DNA of 64,000 nucleotides, taken from contig NZ_CP061035.1 in assembly GCF_016743815.1 (NCBI RefSeq), positions 1,552,501 through 1,616,500 on the forward strand. The letters are read 5' to 3'. This stretch comes from Sphingomonas aliaeris (lineage in GTDB: Bacteria; Pseudomonadota; Alphaproteobacteria; Sphingomonadales; Sphingomonadaceae). The notes under the pieces were generated by a model, which saw only the letters and a program-made list of their open reading frames with translations, did not search any database and had not been told where the DNA came from. A program made the position numbers and the translations under genes. Position 1 is the first letter of the stretch, and each line of letters starts with the position of its first letter. This document shows, in pieces, positions 35,397-45,146 of this stretch.

Positions 35397-36613
35397 CGCG
35401 TGGCTCCTGCGGCGCGCAGATCGAGATCGCGCAGCGTCAGCGTGATCGGTGCGGGAAACTCTCCGCCGCTTCCGGTCAGGGTCAATTGCTGCGCAGGACA
35501 GCCGGATGGAACGGTGAACGCGGCGGCAATGCGATTGGGCGTGCCGGTCGCGGTGGCGGCGACGTTGAGCAGTTCCGCCTTGCCGCCGGTCACGCACTTC
35601 AGTGTCCATGCGAGTGACGGACCGGTACCGGTCTTGCTACCCTCTACGGTGAAGGCGAGACGATACGCACCGGGCGCGAGCACGAGCAACTGGCTCGCCA
35701 GATCGCCATTCTCGCGACCGTAATAATTGATCGACAGCGCGCCATCGCGCATGTCCGCGGCACCCAAACTTCCCGCAATAAGCGTCCAGTTGAACGGTGC
35801 CGAAGCCGGAACTTCCTTAAACCCGGCATCGAAGATCGGCGCGGCGGCCTGTGCGGCGGGGACGCGATAGATCGTCTGCCACACCGATCGCGCGGTCGCG
35901 AAACGCTGCTCTTCGATAAGACGGTTGACGAGTGTAGGGCCCCAATTACCCTCATTGCCGGCGTCGCGGCGCGCAGCAGCACTGGCAAGGGCGAAGATGG
36001 TGGCGGGCGCCGTCGGGGACTTGGCAAGCGTGGTCAGCACGGCCCGCTCCAATGCGGGATCAGTCTGTAGCGTGCGGCGGACCGCGACGCTTGTTTCAGG
36101 ATCGAGACTCATCTGGGCCAACGCCGTGGCGATGGCACCCTGCGCGGGGCCGACCAATCGCGATGCGACCGAGAATTGTGCTGCAGCATCGGCGTATCGA
36201 CCGGTGCGAAGATACCGATCGAGCAGCAAGAGATGAACGAGGGACTCGCGCGGATCGAGCCGTTGTCCGGCCTCCAGCGTTTTGACCGCACGTTGCGGCT
36301 GCTCGTCGAGCAATTGCTGGTGGCCGAGGATGACGAATGCACGCGCATCCAGCGGAGCATCCTGTGCAGCGCGGCGGACAGCGGCGAGCGTTTCGGGCGG
36401 CAGGATTCCGCGCTGCCTGACCAAAGCCACCGTTGCCCGGGTCAATACGATATTGGGATCCTGCGGGGCCAGGGTCGCCAAAGCCGGGGTCGCGGGCGGA
36501 AGCAAGCGCACCATCGCCGATCGAACGCATGCCCAGGTAATCGCGATACCGATGACTGCAATGATCAGCGCGGTCACCAACCCACGCGCGCGCGACGGCA
36601 CGTTACTCCTCAT
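35393..36613 (-). CDS. TPR-like secretory protein of the exopolysaccharide operon
   Basis: 406 residues. One N-terminal transmembrane helix (about residues 12-32), then helical repeats resembling tetratricopeptides (ARAFVILGHQQLLDEQPQRA, YADAAAQFSVASRL), then a beta-rich C-terminus that reads like a carbohydrate-binding or jelly-roll domain (YRLAFTVEG, AFTVPSGCPAQQLTLTG). It lies between the Wzc-like kinase and the ligase, overlapping the kinase by 11 bases. A periplasmic role in polymer assembly is likely, but its reaction is not known. Confidence 0.75.
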   Translation of the reverse strand: MRSNVPSRARGLVTALIIAVIGIAITWACVRSAMVRLLPPATPALATLAPQDPNIVLTRATVALVRQRGILPPETLAAVRRAAQDAPLDARAFVILGHQQLLDEQPQRAVKTLEAGQRLDPRESLVHLLLLDRYLRTGRYADAAAQFSVASRLVGPAQGAIATALAQMSLDPETSVAVRRTLQTDPALERAVLTTLAKSPTAPATIFALASAAARRDAGNEGNWGPTLVNRLIEEQRFATARSVWQTIYRVPAAQAAAPIFDAGFKEVPASAPFNWTLIAGSLGAADMRDGALSINYYGRENGDLASQLLVLAPGAYRLAFTVEGSKTGTGPSLAWTLKCVTGGKAELLNVAATATGTPNRIAAAFTVPSGCPAQQLTLTGSGGEFPAPITLTLRDLDLRAAGATR

Positions 36614-38840
36614 GCGACGTGTTCAACATGATCCGGCGCTTCTTGTCGTTGCTGTCCGCAACGTAACGATACTCGGTGTTCTTTTGGCCGTAGCCATAGC
36701 CGTAACCGTAGCCGTACGACGCCTGCGCCTGATAGCGGGTAAGGATCGCGCCTATGACGTGCGCACCGGCAGTGCGCAGGCGGTTTTGCGCCTCGACCAC
36801 TGCGCGGGTGCGCGTGCGCCCAGATCCGACGACCATCAGCGTTGCCTGCACCATCGTCGACAGCAACGGCGAGTCGGCAAGGCCAAGGATCGGCGGGCCG
36901 TCGATCACAACATGATCGAACGTCGCGGCCGCGTCCGCCAACAGCGACGCGAAACGCGCGGAGGCGATAAGTTCCGGCGGGCTTGGAGGCACGGTGCCGG
37001 CGGGCATGATCCACAAACCCTCGACCTCGGTCCGCAACACATGCTCGCTGAGCGAACTGGCGTTGGTCAGGATGTGCGACAGACCGACCTCATCCTTCCC
37101 GGTGACGAATGCAGGGCGACGCATGTCGGCGTCGATCAGCAACACCGTTTTGCCCAAACGTGTGAAGCTTTGCGCCAGCGCCCAGGCGGAGGTCGACTTG
37201 CCCTCGGCGGGTCGCGTGCTGGTCATCAACAAGGTCTTCGGCGCGCCGCCTTCCGCGACGAACTGCAACGCAGTCGCGGTCGAGAGATATGCCTCTGTCA
37301 CCGGGGACAGCGTATCTTTCAGTTCCTCGATCGGCTTGGCCTGTTTTGCGTTCGGGATGCCGCCGAGGAAGGGCAATTGCATCTTGTCGCGCACGTCGTC
37401 CGGCGTCTTGATCGTATCGTTAATGAATTCCAGCGCGATCGCGGCGAGAATACCTGCGACGAGGCCCAAGGCAGCGCCGATGATCAGGTTGAGATACAGG
37501 TTCGGCGAGAAGGCCCCGCCCGGAACCTGACCGCGATCGACCACGGATGCCACGGCGGTGCCGATGCCGCTGGCGACACCGATTTCCTTGTAGCGCTGCA
37601 GCAGCGCGTCGTAGAGCGAGCGGTTCGTGTCCACGTCGCGTTGCAGGATCGTATACTGGATGCGACGGCCGCGCTGGTCGAGCACGGACGAGCTGAGCCC
37701 TGCCACCTGCGCGCGCAGGCGATTTTCCTCGCCTTGCGCCGCCTGATATTCCTGACGCAGCGTCCCTACGCGATCGCTTTTGGCGGTGCGCGTTTCGCTG
37801 ATCACCGAGGATTTCAGCGCATCAATGCGCGCACGCAGCGCAACCATGTCAGGATAATCGGGGCGGAAGGTCTGCAGCTTCTGCTGATATTCCGCGTCCA
37901 AGGCGGCGATTTGCCCACGCAGCGGTGCCGCGTTTTCGCTGCCTTCCGTCGTCGCGCCGCCAAGCACTGCTTCGCGATACCGCTGTTCGGCCGCGATCCG
38001 CTTCGCTTGCGTCGTGGCAAGCGCGCCGTTGAGCGCGACGAGCGTGCTGCCCGTCAGCGAGTTTGTATCGCCGCCGGTCTCAGTGCTGCCGGTGGTGATC
38101 AGGCCCTGCTTTTGGGCATAGGCCGTCAGTTCGCGTTCCGACTTTTCAAGATCGCGGCGGGTGTTGACGATCTGGCGCTGGAGGAAATCGCGTGCATAGG
38201 ACGACGAGGCGTACCGCCGCTCCAGATTGGTCGAGACATAGGCATCGGTGATGCCGTTGACGACGCGAGCCGCAAGCTGCGGATCCCGTGCGACGAAGTT
38301 GATGTCCACCAACTGGCTTTGCGGGCGCAGTTTGACCTTCGTACCGTTCTGCACGGCGTTCGCGGCTACTTTGGTATTAGCCGTGCGGTCGCCACTCTTT
38401 CCGGCGATTGTCGGATCGCTGGCGAGATTGAGATCCTGTGCCACGCGCTCGGCCAGCGCGCGGCTGTTGAGCAGGCCCAATTGCGTGCCGATGAAGTTCG
38501 TGTCGCGCATCGCCGACGTCTGACGGCCGCCTTTGCTTCCTTCGCCGGAGATAACTTCCACTTCTGGCGGCGTAAGTTCGATCGTCGCGGTCGACCGGTA
38601 TTTCAGCGGCGTCAGCAACGTGACCAGCACGGCGCCCGCGACGCCCACGCCGATCGCGGCGAGGATCAACCAGCGCCATTCGACGAGCACCCGCCAGATC
38701 AGCGCCAGCGACAATTCGCGGCCGCCCTTGGCCGAGCCGTAGCTGCCGTAACCGGCGCCTGCGCTCGGAAGGGCCAGATCGCGCGATTGTTCGCGGCCGA
38801 CCGTCAGATTCGTCGGGGCCGTCGGCCCGATGCTTGCCAT
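36603..38840 (-). CDS. Polysaccharide biosynthesis tyrosine autokinase (Wzc-like)
   Basis: 745 residues. Two transmembrane helices bracket a Wzz chain-length domain (periplasmic, coiled coil around residues 200-260 and 310-400); the C-terminal BY-kinase has Walker A STRPAEGKSTSAW near residue 541, Walker A' LLIDADMRRP near 568 and Walker B VVIDGPPILGLAD near 645. The tail is a tyrosine cluster of GY repeats (residues about 707-723) plus YRYV, the autophosphorylated region. It controls chain length and export with the Wza-like protein just upstream. Confidence 0.93.
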   Translation of the reverse strand: MASIGPTAPTNLTVGREQSRDLALPSAGAGYGSYGSAKGGRELSLALIWRVLVEWRWLILAAIGVGVAGAVLVTLLTPLKYRSTATIELTPPEVEVISGEGSKGGRQTSAMRDTNFIGTQLGLLNSRALAERVAQDLNLASDPTIAGKSGDRTANTKVAANAVQNGTKVKLRPQSQLVDINFVARDPQLAARVVNGITDAYVSTNLERRYASSSYARDFLQRQIVNTRRDLEKSERELTAYAQKQGLITTGSTETGGDTNSLTGSTLVALNGALATTQAKRIAAEQRYREAVLGGATTEGSENAAPLRGQIAALDAEYQQKLQTFRPDYPDMVALRARIDALKSSVISETRTAKSDRVGTLRQEYQAAQGEENRLRAQVAGLSSSVLDQRGRRIQYTILQRDVDTNRSLYDALLQRYKEIGVASGIGTAVASVVDRGQVPGGAFSPNLYLNLIIGAALGLVAGILAAIALEFINDTIKTPDDVRDKMQLPFLGGIPNAKQAKPIEELKDTLSPVTEAYLSTATALQFVAEGGAPKTLLMTSTRPAEGKSTSAWALAQSFTRLGKTVLLIDADMRRPAFVTGKDEVGLSHILTNASSLSEHVLRTEVEGLWIMPAGTVPPSPPELIASARFASLLADAAATFDHVVIDGPPILGLADSPLLSTMVQATLMVVGSGRTRTRAVVEAQNRLRTAGAHVIGAILTRYQAQASYGYGYGYGYGQKNTEYRYVADSNDKKRRIMLNTSHEE

Positions 38841-38878
38841 GTAAAGGAAGTCCTAGAGTCTAAATCAGAATTCGAAGG

Positions 38879-39577
38879 TCAGAAGGCGAGGAACAGCGTC
38901 GTCAGCGGCAGGGCCTGCAACACGTCGCGCTGCGCCTTCTTGATCGCCGATCCGTCCACGACGACGGTGTCGCCCGGATAGATTTGCGGATCCTCCTCGA
39001 TCCCGCGCCGGATGCGGGTCAGGTCGAAGGCCGCGGCCATGCGCTTGCCGTCGATCGTCCGGAATATCGCCACGCGCTTAGGATTGGCCAGGTCGTCCGT
39101 ACCGCGCGCCAACGCCACCGCCTGGATCAGGGTGAGGGAGCCGACGGCAGGGAAGATGCCCGGTTGACGCACCGATCCGTCCACCGTGACGACGCGGCTT
39201 GCCGATTCCTTCAGCGTGACCGTGACGTTCGGGTTACGCAGATATTTCTCGCCAAGCTTGCGTTCGATGACTCCCGCAAGCTGTCCGGTGCTCAGCCCGA
39301 CCGCGTCCAGCCGGCCGACGAGCGGCATGGTGATGCGTCCGCTTTGATCGACGGCGTAATCGCGGCTGATGTCGGCGACCTGAAATACACTGACGGTGAT
39401 CGTATCCAATGGAGCAAGCTTGTACAGATCGTCCGCGGCAGCAACTTTCGGCGCATCCGGCGTTCCGAAATTACTTACATTATACGGAATTGCCCCGCCA
39501 CGGCTGCCGGCACAGGCGGCCAGCTGCAAAGCCAGACCAACCACAGTGATCGGGACAATCAATCTGCGCCACGTCAT
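38879..39577 (-). CDS. Polysaccharide export outer-membrane lipoprotein (Wza-like)
   Basis: 232 residues. Lipoprotein signal with lipobox LAAC (Cys about residue 22), then a PES domain (LAPLDTITVSVFQVADISRDY, SGRITMPLVGRLDAVG) and an SLBB-like domain (VTVDGSVRQPGIFPAVG). It forms the outer-membrane exit channel for the polymer. ATG 39577 gives the right signal-peptide start and has AGGG eight bases upstream; GTG 39598 is an alternative. It precedes the Wzc-like gene by 38 bases. Confidence 0.93.
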   Translation of the reverse strand: MTWRRLIVPITVVGLALQLAACAGSRGGAIPYNVSNFGTPDAPKVAAADDLYKLAPLDTITVSVFQVADISRDYAVDQSGRITMPLVGRLDAVGLSTGQLAGVIERKLGEKYLRNPNVTVTLKESASRVVTVDGSVRQPGIFPAVGSLTLIQAVALARGTDDLANPKRVAIFRTIDGKRMAAAFDLTRIRRGIEEDPQIYPGDTVVVDGSAIKKAQRDVLQALPLTTLFLAF

Positions 39578-39663
39578 ACCAAATAGCCCTGCAATCACGT
39601 CGCATCCTACCCGATGCGGGTCTAACTCTTACAATCAACGGTCTCGTGTCGCAACCCGTGCGC

Positions 39664-40431
39664 CTATCGGGCGGTCGTCATAAAGCGGAGATCGGTGCCT
39701 TCGATCACCGCCGCGGTAAGTATTCCAGTACGATATGCGCCGGTGTCGATACCGATCCGGTTCGCCCGCCGCTCGACCCCTTCGCTGATCGTGTGACCGT
39801 GAACGACCATGCACCCGTGGTCGTGCCCGTCGGACAGGAATGGCTGTCTGATCCAGCGTAGATCCTGCGGCTGCTGTTCCTCGATCTTGACGCCCGGCCG
39901 AATACCGGCGTGAACGAACAGATAGTCGCCGAAGCCGAACGTATCGCCCATATCCTGGAGAAAGCGGATATGAGCCGGCGGCATGGCGGCGCGCAATGCT
40001 TCGGCGACGCGATCCTCGTTCATCGCCTGTAGCGCGCTGGCTGATACGCCGTAGCTCTCGGCGCAGGCATCGCCGCCAAAGCCCAGCCAGTCATAAGCGA
40101 GGTGCGGCTCGGCATTTAGGACACGGAGCAGCACTTCCTCATGATTACCCATCAGGAACAAGGTCTTGGCGGGAAAAGATCCAAGCGAGAGAAGGCGTTC
40201 GATGACGCCGGCCGAATCCGGGCCGCGATCGATCAGGTCGCCCAGGAAACACAGGCCGATCGTCGGGAGCGGGCGAGCGATGATATCGTCCTCGATCTGG
40301 CCCAATAAATCATCGACCAGGTCGAGCCGGCCGTGAATGTCGCCGACTGCATAGACACGCTGTCCCTCCGGCCCCGCATAGTCCGGTGCCGCCATATTCG
40401 CCGAGATTTTACGAAACAGATTCTTGAACAA
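39664..40431 (-). CDS. Metallophosphoesterase (serine/threonine phosphatase-like)
   Basis: 255 residues from a TTG at 40431, five bases after GAGG, giving FKNLFRKIS as N-terminus. Catalytic motifs are VYAVGDIHGRLDLVD, LGDLIDRGPDSAG, LMGNHEEVLLRVL and VVHGHTISEG, as in PPP-family phosphatases and Ap4A hydrolases. Placed in the export operon, it might dephosphorylate the tyrosine kinase or a lipid phosphate; that is inference. A longer start at 40515 would overlap the dehydrogenase gene. Confidence 0.88.
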   Translation of the reverse strand: MFKNLFRKISANMAAPDYAGPEGQRVYAVGDIHGRLDLVDDLLGQIEDDIIARPLPTIGLCFLGDLIDRGPDSAGVIERLLSLGSFPAKTLFLMGNHEEVLLRVLNAEPHLAYDWLGFGGDACAESYGVSASALQAMNEDRVAEALRAAMPPAHIRFLQDMGDTFGFGDYLFVHAGIRPGVKIEEQQPQDLRWIRQPFLSDGHDHGCMVVHGHTISEGVERRANRIGIDTGAYRTGILTAAVIEGTDLRFMTTAR

Positions 40432-40502
40432 ACGGACCTCGACCACAACGCACACATACTGGCGGCGGGTTTGCTCGCCTCGCCATGATGTAGGTGCGGC
40501 GC

Positions 40503-41774
40503 TTACAGCGTCCATACCCGTATGTCGCCCGGTACGTTTCCGGAAGCCGCCAGCGCGTTCTTCAGATCGACGATGCCGCCTTCCGGTGCGACCATCGCGG
40601 TGAAGCGTCCGAAGCCGGCCAGCAGTTCCTGATGCGGTACGGCCAAGATGACGAGATCGTACGGGCCTTCGGGCGTGTCGAGAAGGTCGATGCCATATTC
40701 GTGCTGCGCTTCGGGCGCAGAGACGAGCGGGTCGTGGACGTCGACCGTGTGGCCCAGCCCTGCAAAGGCGGCGACCAATTCGGCGACCTTGGAGTTCCGC
40801 AAATCGGGCACGTCCTGCTTGAAGGCGAGGCCGAGCACCAGAACGCGGCCGGCGCGTGCGCCGTTCCAGGCGTGGACCTGCTCCGCCACCCAGTTCGCCA
40901 TGCCGTCATTGGTGTCACGACCGGCGAGGATGATGCGCGGATCGCAGCCCAGTTCCGTGGCGCGGTGCGCGAGGTAATAGGGGTCCACGCCGATACAGTG
41001 CCCGCCGACGAGGCCAGGTTCGAACTTCAGGAAGTTCCATTTCGTGCCGGCGGCGGCGAGGACGTCGTAGACCGACAGGTCCATCCGCGCGAAGATCTGC
41101 GTGATCTCGTTCACGAACGCGATGTTGATGTCGCGCTGCGCGTTTTCGATCACTTTCGCCGCTTCCGCCGCCTTGATCGAGGCGGCGCGGAATACGCCGC
41201 CGGTCGTCACCTGGCCGTACAGTTGGGCCACCTGGTCCAGCACCTCCGGCGTCTGTCCGGATACGACCTTCGTGATGCGATCGACGGTATGTTCGCGGTC
41301 GCCGGGATTGATCCGTTCGGGCGAGTAGCCGAGGAAGAAATCCTCCCCGCAAACTAGCCCGCTTATCCGCTCGAGTTCGGGACCGCACATGTCTTCGGTG
41401 ACGCCGGGATAGACGGTGCTTTCATAAACGACGATCGATTTCCGGCCCGCTTTCAACATGCCCCCGACGGTTCGTGTTGCGGCCATGACGATCGACAGAT
41501 CGGGCTTGTTGTCCGCATCGACCGGAGTCGGGACGGTGACGATGTAGAAATCGGCATCGGGGCATTCGGCGGGATCGGTAGTCAGGCGAAGCGTCGAAGC
41601 GGTGAGGCGGTCGCGATCGATTTCGCCGGTCCGGTCATGACCGTCGTGCAGTTCCGCGATGCGCCCTGAATCGACGTCCAGGCCCCATGTCGCGGCGGAC
41701 CTGGCGAGCGCGACGGCGAGCGGCAACCCGACATATCCGAGTCCGACCACTACGACATTCTTGCCTTCGGCCAT
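40503..41774 (-). CDS. Nucleotide sugar dehydrogenase (TviB/Vi-polysaccharide type)
   Basis: 423 residues. Rossmann start VVVVGLGYVGLPLAVALA, a TVPTPVDADNKPDLS segment, and the catalytic Cys in LVGGHCIGVDPYYL (near residue 258). The substrate-binding pattern resembles UDP-N-acetylglucosamine dehydrogenase TviB more than UDP-glucose dehydrogenase, so it probably makes an N-acetyl-hexosaminuronic acid donor. ATG 41774 has AAGGA eight bases before it; ATGs at 41798 and 41834 are less well supported. First gene of the export operon. Confidence 0.88.
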   Translation of the reverse strand: MAEGKNVVVVGLGYVGLPLAVALARSAATWGLDVDSGRIAELHDGHDRTGEIDRDRLTASTLRLTTDPAECPDADFYIVTVPTPVDADNKPDLSIVMAATRTVGGMLKAGRKSIVVYESTVYPGVTEDMCGPELERISGLVCGEDFFLGYSPERINPGDREHTVDRITKVVSGQTPEVLDQVAQLYGQVTTGGVFRAASIKAAEAAKVIENAQRDINIAFVNEITQIFARMDLSVYDVLAAAGTKWNFLKFEPGLVGGHCIGVDPYYLAHRATELGCDPRIILAGRDTNDGMANWVAEQVHAWNGARAGRVLVLGLAFKQDVPDLRNSKVAELVAAFAGLGHTVDVHDPLVSAPEAQHEYGIDLLDTPEGPYDLVILAVPHQELLAGFGRFTAMVAPEGGIVDLKNALAASGNVPGDIRVWTL

Positions 41775-41884
41775 TACCGGCGTCCTTAACTTATCCATTT
41801 CCGGCCCCTTTACCGGGAAAGTGACATACGGCAAGCGGCGGGCGAACGCTTGCGCGGGCGCGCAGGGCGCTACATTACGGTCCC

Positions 41885-43042
41885 ATGCGCGACACGGACG
41901 ATCATCAGGAACGCGACAAACGCGCGTTTCGGTACGTCGCGGCGGTCTGTGGCAGGGTCGCGTCGGACCAGCCGGTGGCTGCGCTCGATCCGGCGGACCC
42001 GGCCGCGATTTTCGCGATGGTGCGCCGGCATCGCATCTCGACGCGCGCTATCGCAGTACTGGGAATTGCGCTTCGCGATCGGGATCCGGTGCTATCCGAA
42101 CGGTTGACGGTACGGGCGCGCGATCGCGGCTTCGCGGCTCTCGGCAGGACCGACCGGATGGTGACGATATCGCAGCGGCTCGCCGCCGCAAACATCCGGC
42201 ATTTGGGCGTCAAGGGGCCGGTACTGGCGCAACAGATCTACGGCGATGTCGGTGCGCGGGACAGCAAGGACCTCGACCTGCTGGTCGATCCCGCCGCGAT
42301 CGGCGATGCTGCGGCGATCCTCGGCTCGATAGGCTTTATCGAAACCGGCACCGAGACGGGCAGGGGCGATACGGAAGCGGACAACAAGCACCGGACGTTT
42401 TTCGGTCACGGCGTGGAGGTGGAGATGCATACCCGCCTGCTGGACGTCGAGGCGCTGCTTCCGCTGTCGTTCGAAGCGGTATGGGCGCGGCGCGAGACGG
42501 TGATGCTGGGGGCCGTCGCCGTCCCCGCGCTGTCGATGGCCGATACGTTTCTATATCTCTGCGCGCACGGAGCGCAGCACCTGTGGTTCCGGCTGAAATG
42601 GCTTGAGGATATCGCGCGTATCGTGACGCTGCCCGCATATCCGGAGATCGCACCACAGGCGATCGCGCGGGCGCGGGAAACCGGGGCAGAGGGGATCTTC
42701 ATCAGCGCGATCGACCTTGTCGACCATGTGTTCGGCATAGCCGGGACGGTCCCGATCGCGGACCGGCGTGCGGGACACGGAATAGTAAGGCTTTCGCTGA
42801 AGGCGCTGGTCGCGCCTGCCGAACATGCTTCTGCTCCGCCGATCGGTTCGATTTTGCAAAAGGTGCCCGTGCAGTTCACGATGGCGCGCAGCTGGCGATA
42901 TCGTCGCGACCTGATCAAGCTGCTGGTTCTGGCGCCCCGGACCTTCGACGCGAACGGTTTGCCGCCGGGATTGGGCTGGCTGCGTTTACCGTTGCGCCCG
43001 TTCATGTTGCTGCGCGATCGCCTGCGTCGCGAACGATCCTGA
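41885..43042 (+). CDS. Nucleotidyltransferase family protein (second PF14907-like copy)
   Basis: 385 residues. Helical N-terminus, then [30 protein letters not shown] (quoted in part: KDLDLLVD is the metal-binding pair) and [11 protein letters not shown] as the third acidic strand. Same family as 6254-7255 but longer and clearly diverged. It sits between the exopolysaccharide dehydrogenase and the fghA gene, divergent from the dehydrogenase, and may belong functionally to the polysaccharide locus. No partner kinase is adjacent. Substrate unknown. Confidence 0.8.
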   Translation: MRDTDDHQERDKRAFRYVAAVCGRVASDQPVAALDPADPAAIFAMVRRHRISTRAIAVLGIALRDRDPVLSERLTVRARDRGFAALGRTDRMVTISQRLAAANIRHLGVKGPVLAQQIYGDVGARDSKDLDLLVDPAAIGDAAAILGSIGFIETGTETGRGDTEADNKHRTFFGHGVEVEMHTRLLDVEALLPLSFEAVWARRETVMLGAVAVPALSMADTFLYLCAHGAQHLWFRLKWLEDIARIVTLPAYPEIAPQAIARARETGAEGIFISAIDLVDHVFGIAGTVPIADRRAGHGIVRLSLKALVAPAEHASAPPIGSILQKVPVQFTMARSWRYRRDLIKLLVLAPRTFDANGLPPGLGWLRLPLRPFMLLRDRLRRERS

Positions 43043-43046
43043 GGAG

Positions 43047-43917
43047 ATGGACGTGATATCCGAAAAATCGCTCGATCTGGTCGAATCGCATCAGGCCTAT
43101 GGCGGCACGCAAGGCGTGTACCGGCATTCGTCGCGGTCGACCGGCACCGACATGATCTTCTCTGTCTTCGTGCCGCCGCACGAGGACGGCGCGACATTGC
43201 CGGTCCTCTGGTATCTGTCGGGCCTGACCTGCACGCATGCAAACGTCACGGACAAGGGCGATTATCGCCGCGCTTGTGCCGAGAATGGCGTGATCTTCGT
43301 CGCGCCGGATACCTCACCGCGGGGTGACGACGTGCCGGACGACGATGCGTACGATTTCGGGAAGGGCGCCGGCTTTTACGTCGATGCGACGGAAGCGCCG
43401 TGGGCGACGAACTTTCGCATGCGATCCTATGTCGAGCAGGAATTGCCGGAGGTGATCGCTGCGGCGTTCCCCGTGGCGGATATGACGCGGCACGGGATCA
43501 CCGGCCATTCGATGGGTGGCCACGGCGCGCTGACGATCGGTTTGCGGAATCCAGACCGGTTCAGGTCGATCTCGGCTTTCGCGCCGATCGTATCACCGCT
43601 GAATTGCGCCTGGGGTGAGAAGGCGCTGACGGGGTATCTCGGCGCCGATCGCTACGCATGGCGGGCATATGATGCATGCGCCCTGATCGAGGACGGCGCC
43701 CGCGTGGCGGCTTTGCTCGTCGATCAGGGTGATGCGGACCAGTTCCTGAGCGAACAATTGAAACCGGAATTACTCAAAGCGGCATGCGACACGGCGGGTA
43801 TCGACCTGACGCTACGGATGCAGCCGGGATACGATCACAGCTATTATTTCATCTCGACGTTCATGGCGGATCACGTCAAGTGGCATGCGGAGCGGCTTGG
43901 GAGCGGGGGGCAGATGA
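43047..43917 (+). CDS. fghA: S-formylglutathione hydrolase (open into the next gene as read)
   Basis: Esterase D-type serine hydrolase: [15 protein letters not shown], nucleophile Ser in TGHSMGGHG, and His in YDHSYYF, giving a normal-sized protein of about 289 residues. It hydrolyses S-formylglutathione in formaldehyde detoxification. As read there is no stop codon before the next gene; removing one G from the six at 43905-43910 creates TGA at 43915-43917 overlapping the next ATG. SD GAGGAG abuts ATG 43047, so GTG 43053 may be the true start. No adhC-like gene is nearby. Confidence 0.85.
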
Positions 43918-45146
43918 ACCGATACGACGTGGTGATCGTAGGGGCGGGCCATGCCGGCGCGCAGGCGGCGATCGCATTGCGCCAAGCCAAGTTCACCGGC
44001 AGCATCGCGGTGATCGGCGACGAGCCAGACCTGCCATACGAACGCCCCCCGCTGTCGAAAGATTATCTTGCCGGCGAGAAGCCGTTCGAGCGGTTGTTGA
44101 TCCGCCCTGCCGCGTTCTGGACCGAGCGCGATGTCGTCATGCTGCTTGGGCAACGGGTGACAGCGGTCGATGCGGAAGCACATACCGTATCGATCGGCGC
44201 GGACGCCATCGGATACGGCCATCTGATCTGGGCGGGAGGTGGCAGTCCGCGTCGGCTGACGTGCGACGGGCATCACTATTCCGGCGTCCATTCCGTCCGA
44301 ACGCGGGCCGACGTCGATGCGATGATGGGCGAACTCGCCGCGACACGACAGGTCGTGGTGATCGGCGGCGGGTATATCGGGCTCGAGGCGGCGGCGGTGC
44401 TGACGAAGCTCGGCAAGCACGTGACCGTGCTGGAGGCGCAGGATCGGGTTCTGGCGCGTGTGGCGGGCGAGCCATTGTCCCGTTTCTATGAGGCGGAACA
44501 TCGGGCGCACGGTGTCGATGTGCGGCTTGGCGTGATGGTCGCGGCCATCGAAGGGGAGGGGGAACGCGTCACCGGCGTGCGCCTGATCGACGACGAGATC
44601 GTGCCCGCGGATATGGTGATCGTCGGCATCGGCATCGTGCCCGAGGTCGCGGCGTTGATCGCGGCGGGCGCGGAAGGCGGGAACGGCGTGAATGTCGATC
44701 GTCATTGCCGCACGAGCCTGCCCGACGTCTTCGCGGTCGGCGATTGCGCATTCCACGCCAACGATTTCGCCGATGGTGCGCCGATCCGGCTGGAGTCGGT
44801 GCAGAATGCCAACGATCAGGCGACGTGCGCGGCGAAGATGATCGTCGCCGGCGATACCGATGAACCGCAGCCCTATCATGCCGTCCCCTGGTTCTGGTCG
44901 AACCAGTACGACCTGAAGTTGCAGACGGTCGGGCTGTCGATCGGCTATGATCAGACCGTGCTGCGCGGCGATCCGGCACAGCGCAGTTTTTCGCTGGTCT
45001 ATCTGCGCGGCGGTCACGTCATCGCGCTGGATTGCGTCAATGCGACGCGGGATTACGTGCAGGGGCGGTCGCTGGTGCTGGCGGGATCTTCACCCGATCC
45101 GGCGCGCCTGGCGGATACGAACGAAGTGCTGAAGGAGCTGGTGTGA
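43914..45146 (+). CDS. FAD-dependent oxidoreductase (ferredoxin/rubredoxin reductase type)
   Basis: 410 residues: FAD site [18 protein letters not shown], the [12 protein letters not shown] motif of ferredoxin reductases, NAD site [14 protein letters not shown] (about residue 147), and [11 protein letters not shown]; the C-terminus fits the Reductase_C domain. It should pass electrons from NAD(P)H to a small iron-sulfur protein, though no ferredoxin gene is visible nearby. ATG 43914 is in frame with fghA in this sequence; see fghA. It overlaps the ROK kinase start (GTGA at 45143). Confidence 0.9.
   Translation: MNRYDVVIVGAGHAGAQAAIALRQAKFTGSIAVIGDEPDLPYERPPLSKDYLAGEKPFERLLIRPAAFWTERDVVMLLGQRVTAVDAEAHTVSIGADAIGYGHLIWAGGGSPRRLTCDGHHYSGVHSVRTRADVDAMMGELAATRQVVVIGGGYIGLEAAAVLTKLGKHVTVLEAQDRVLARVAGEPLSRFYEAEHRAHGVDVRLGVMVAAIEGEGERVTGVRLIDDEIVPADMVIVGIGIVPEVAALIAAGAEGGNGVNVDRHCRTSLPDVFAVGDCAFHANDFADGAPIRLESVQNANDQATCAAKMIVAGDTDEPQPYHAVPWFWSNQYDLKLQTVGLSIGYDQTVLRGDPAQRSFSLVYLRGGHVIALDCVNATRDYVQGRSLVLAGSSPDPARLADTNEVLKELV

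Noticed and set aside
36282..38981. 899-codon plus-strand open frame
   Set aside because: It is antisense to the Wzc-like kinase and TPR gene, has no recognisable domain, and long antisense frames are expected at this GC content.
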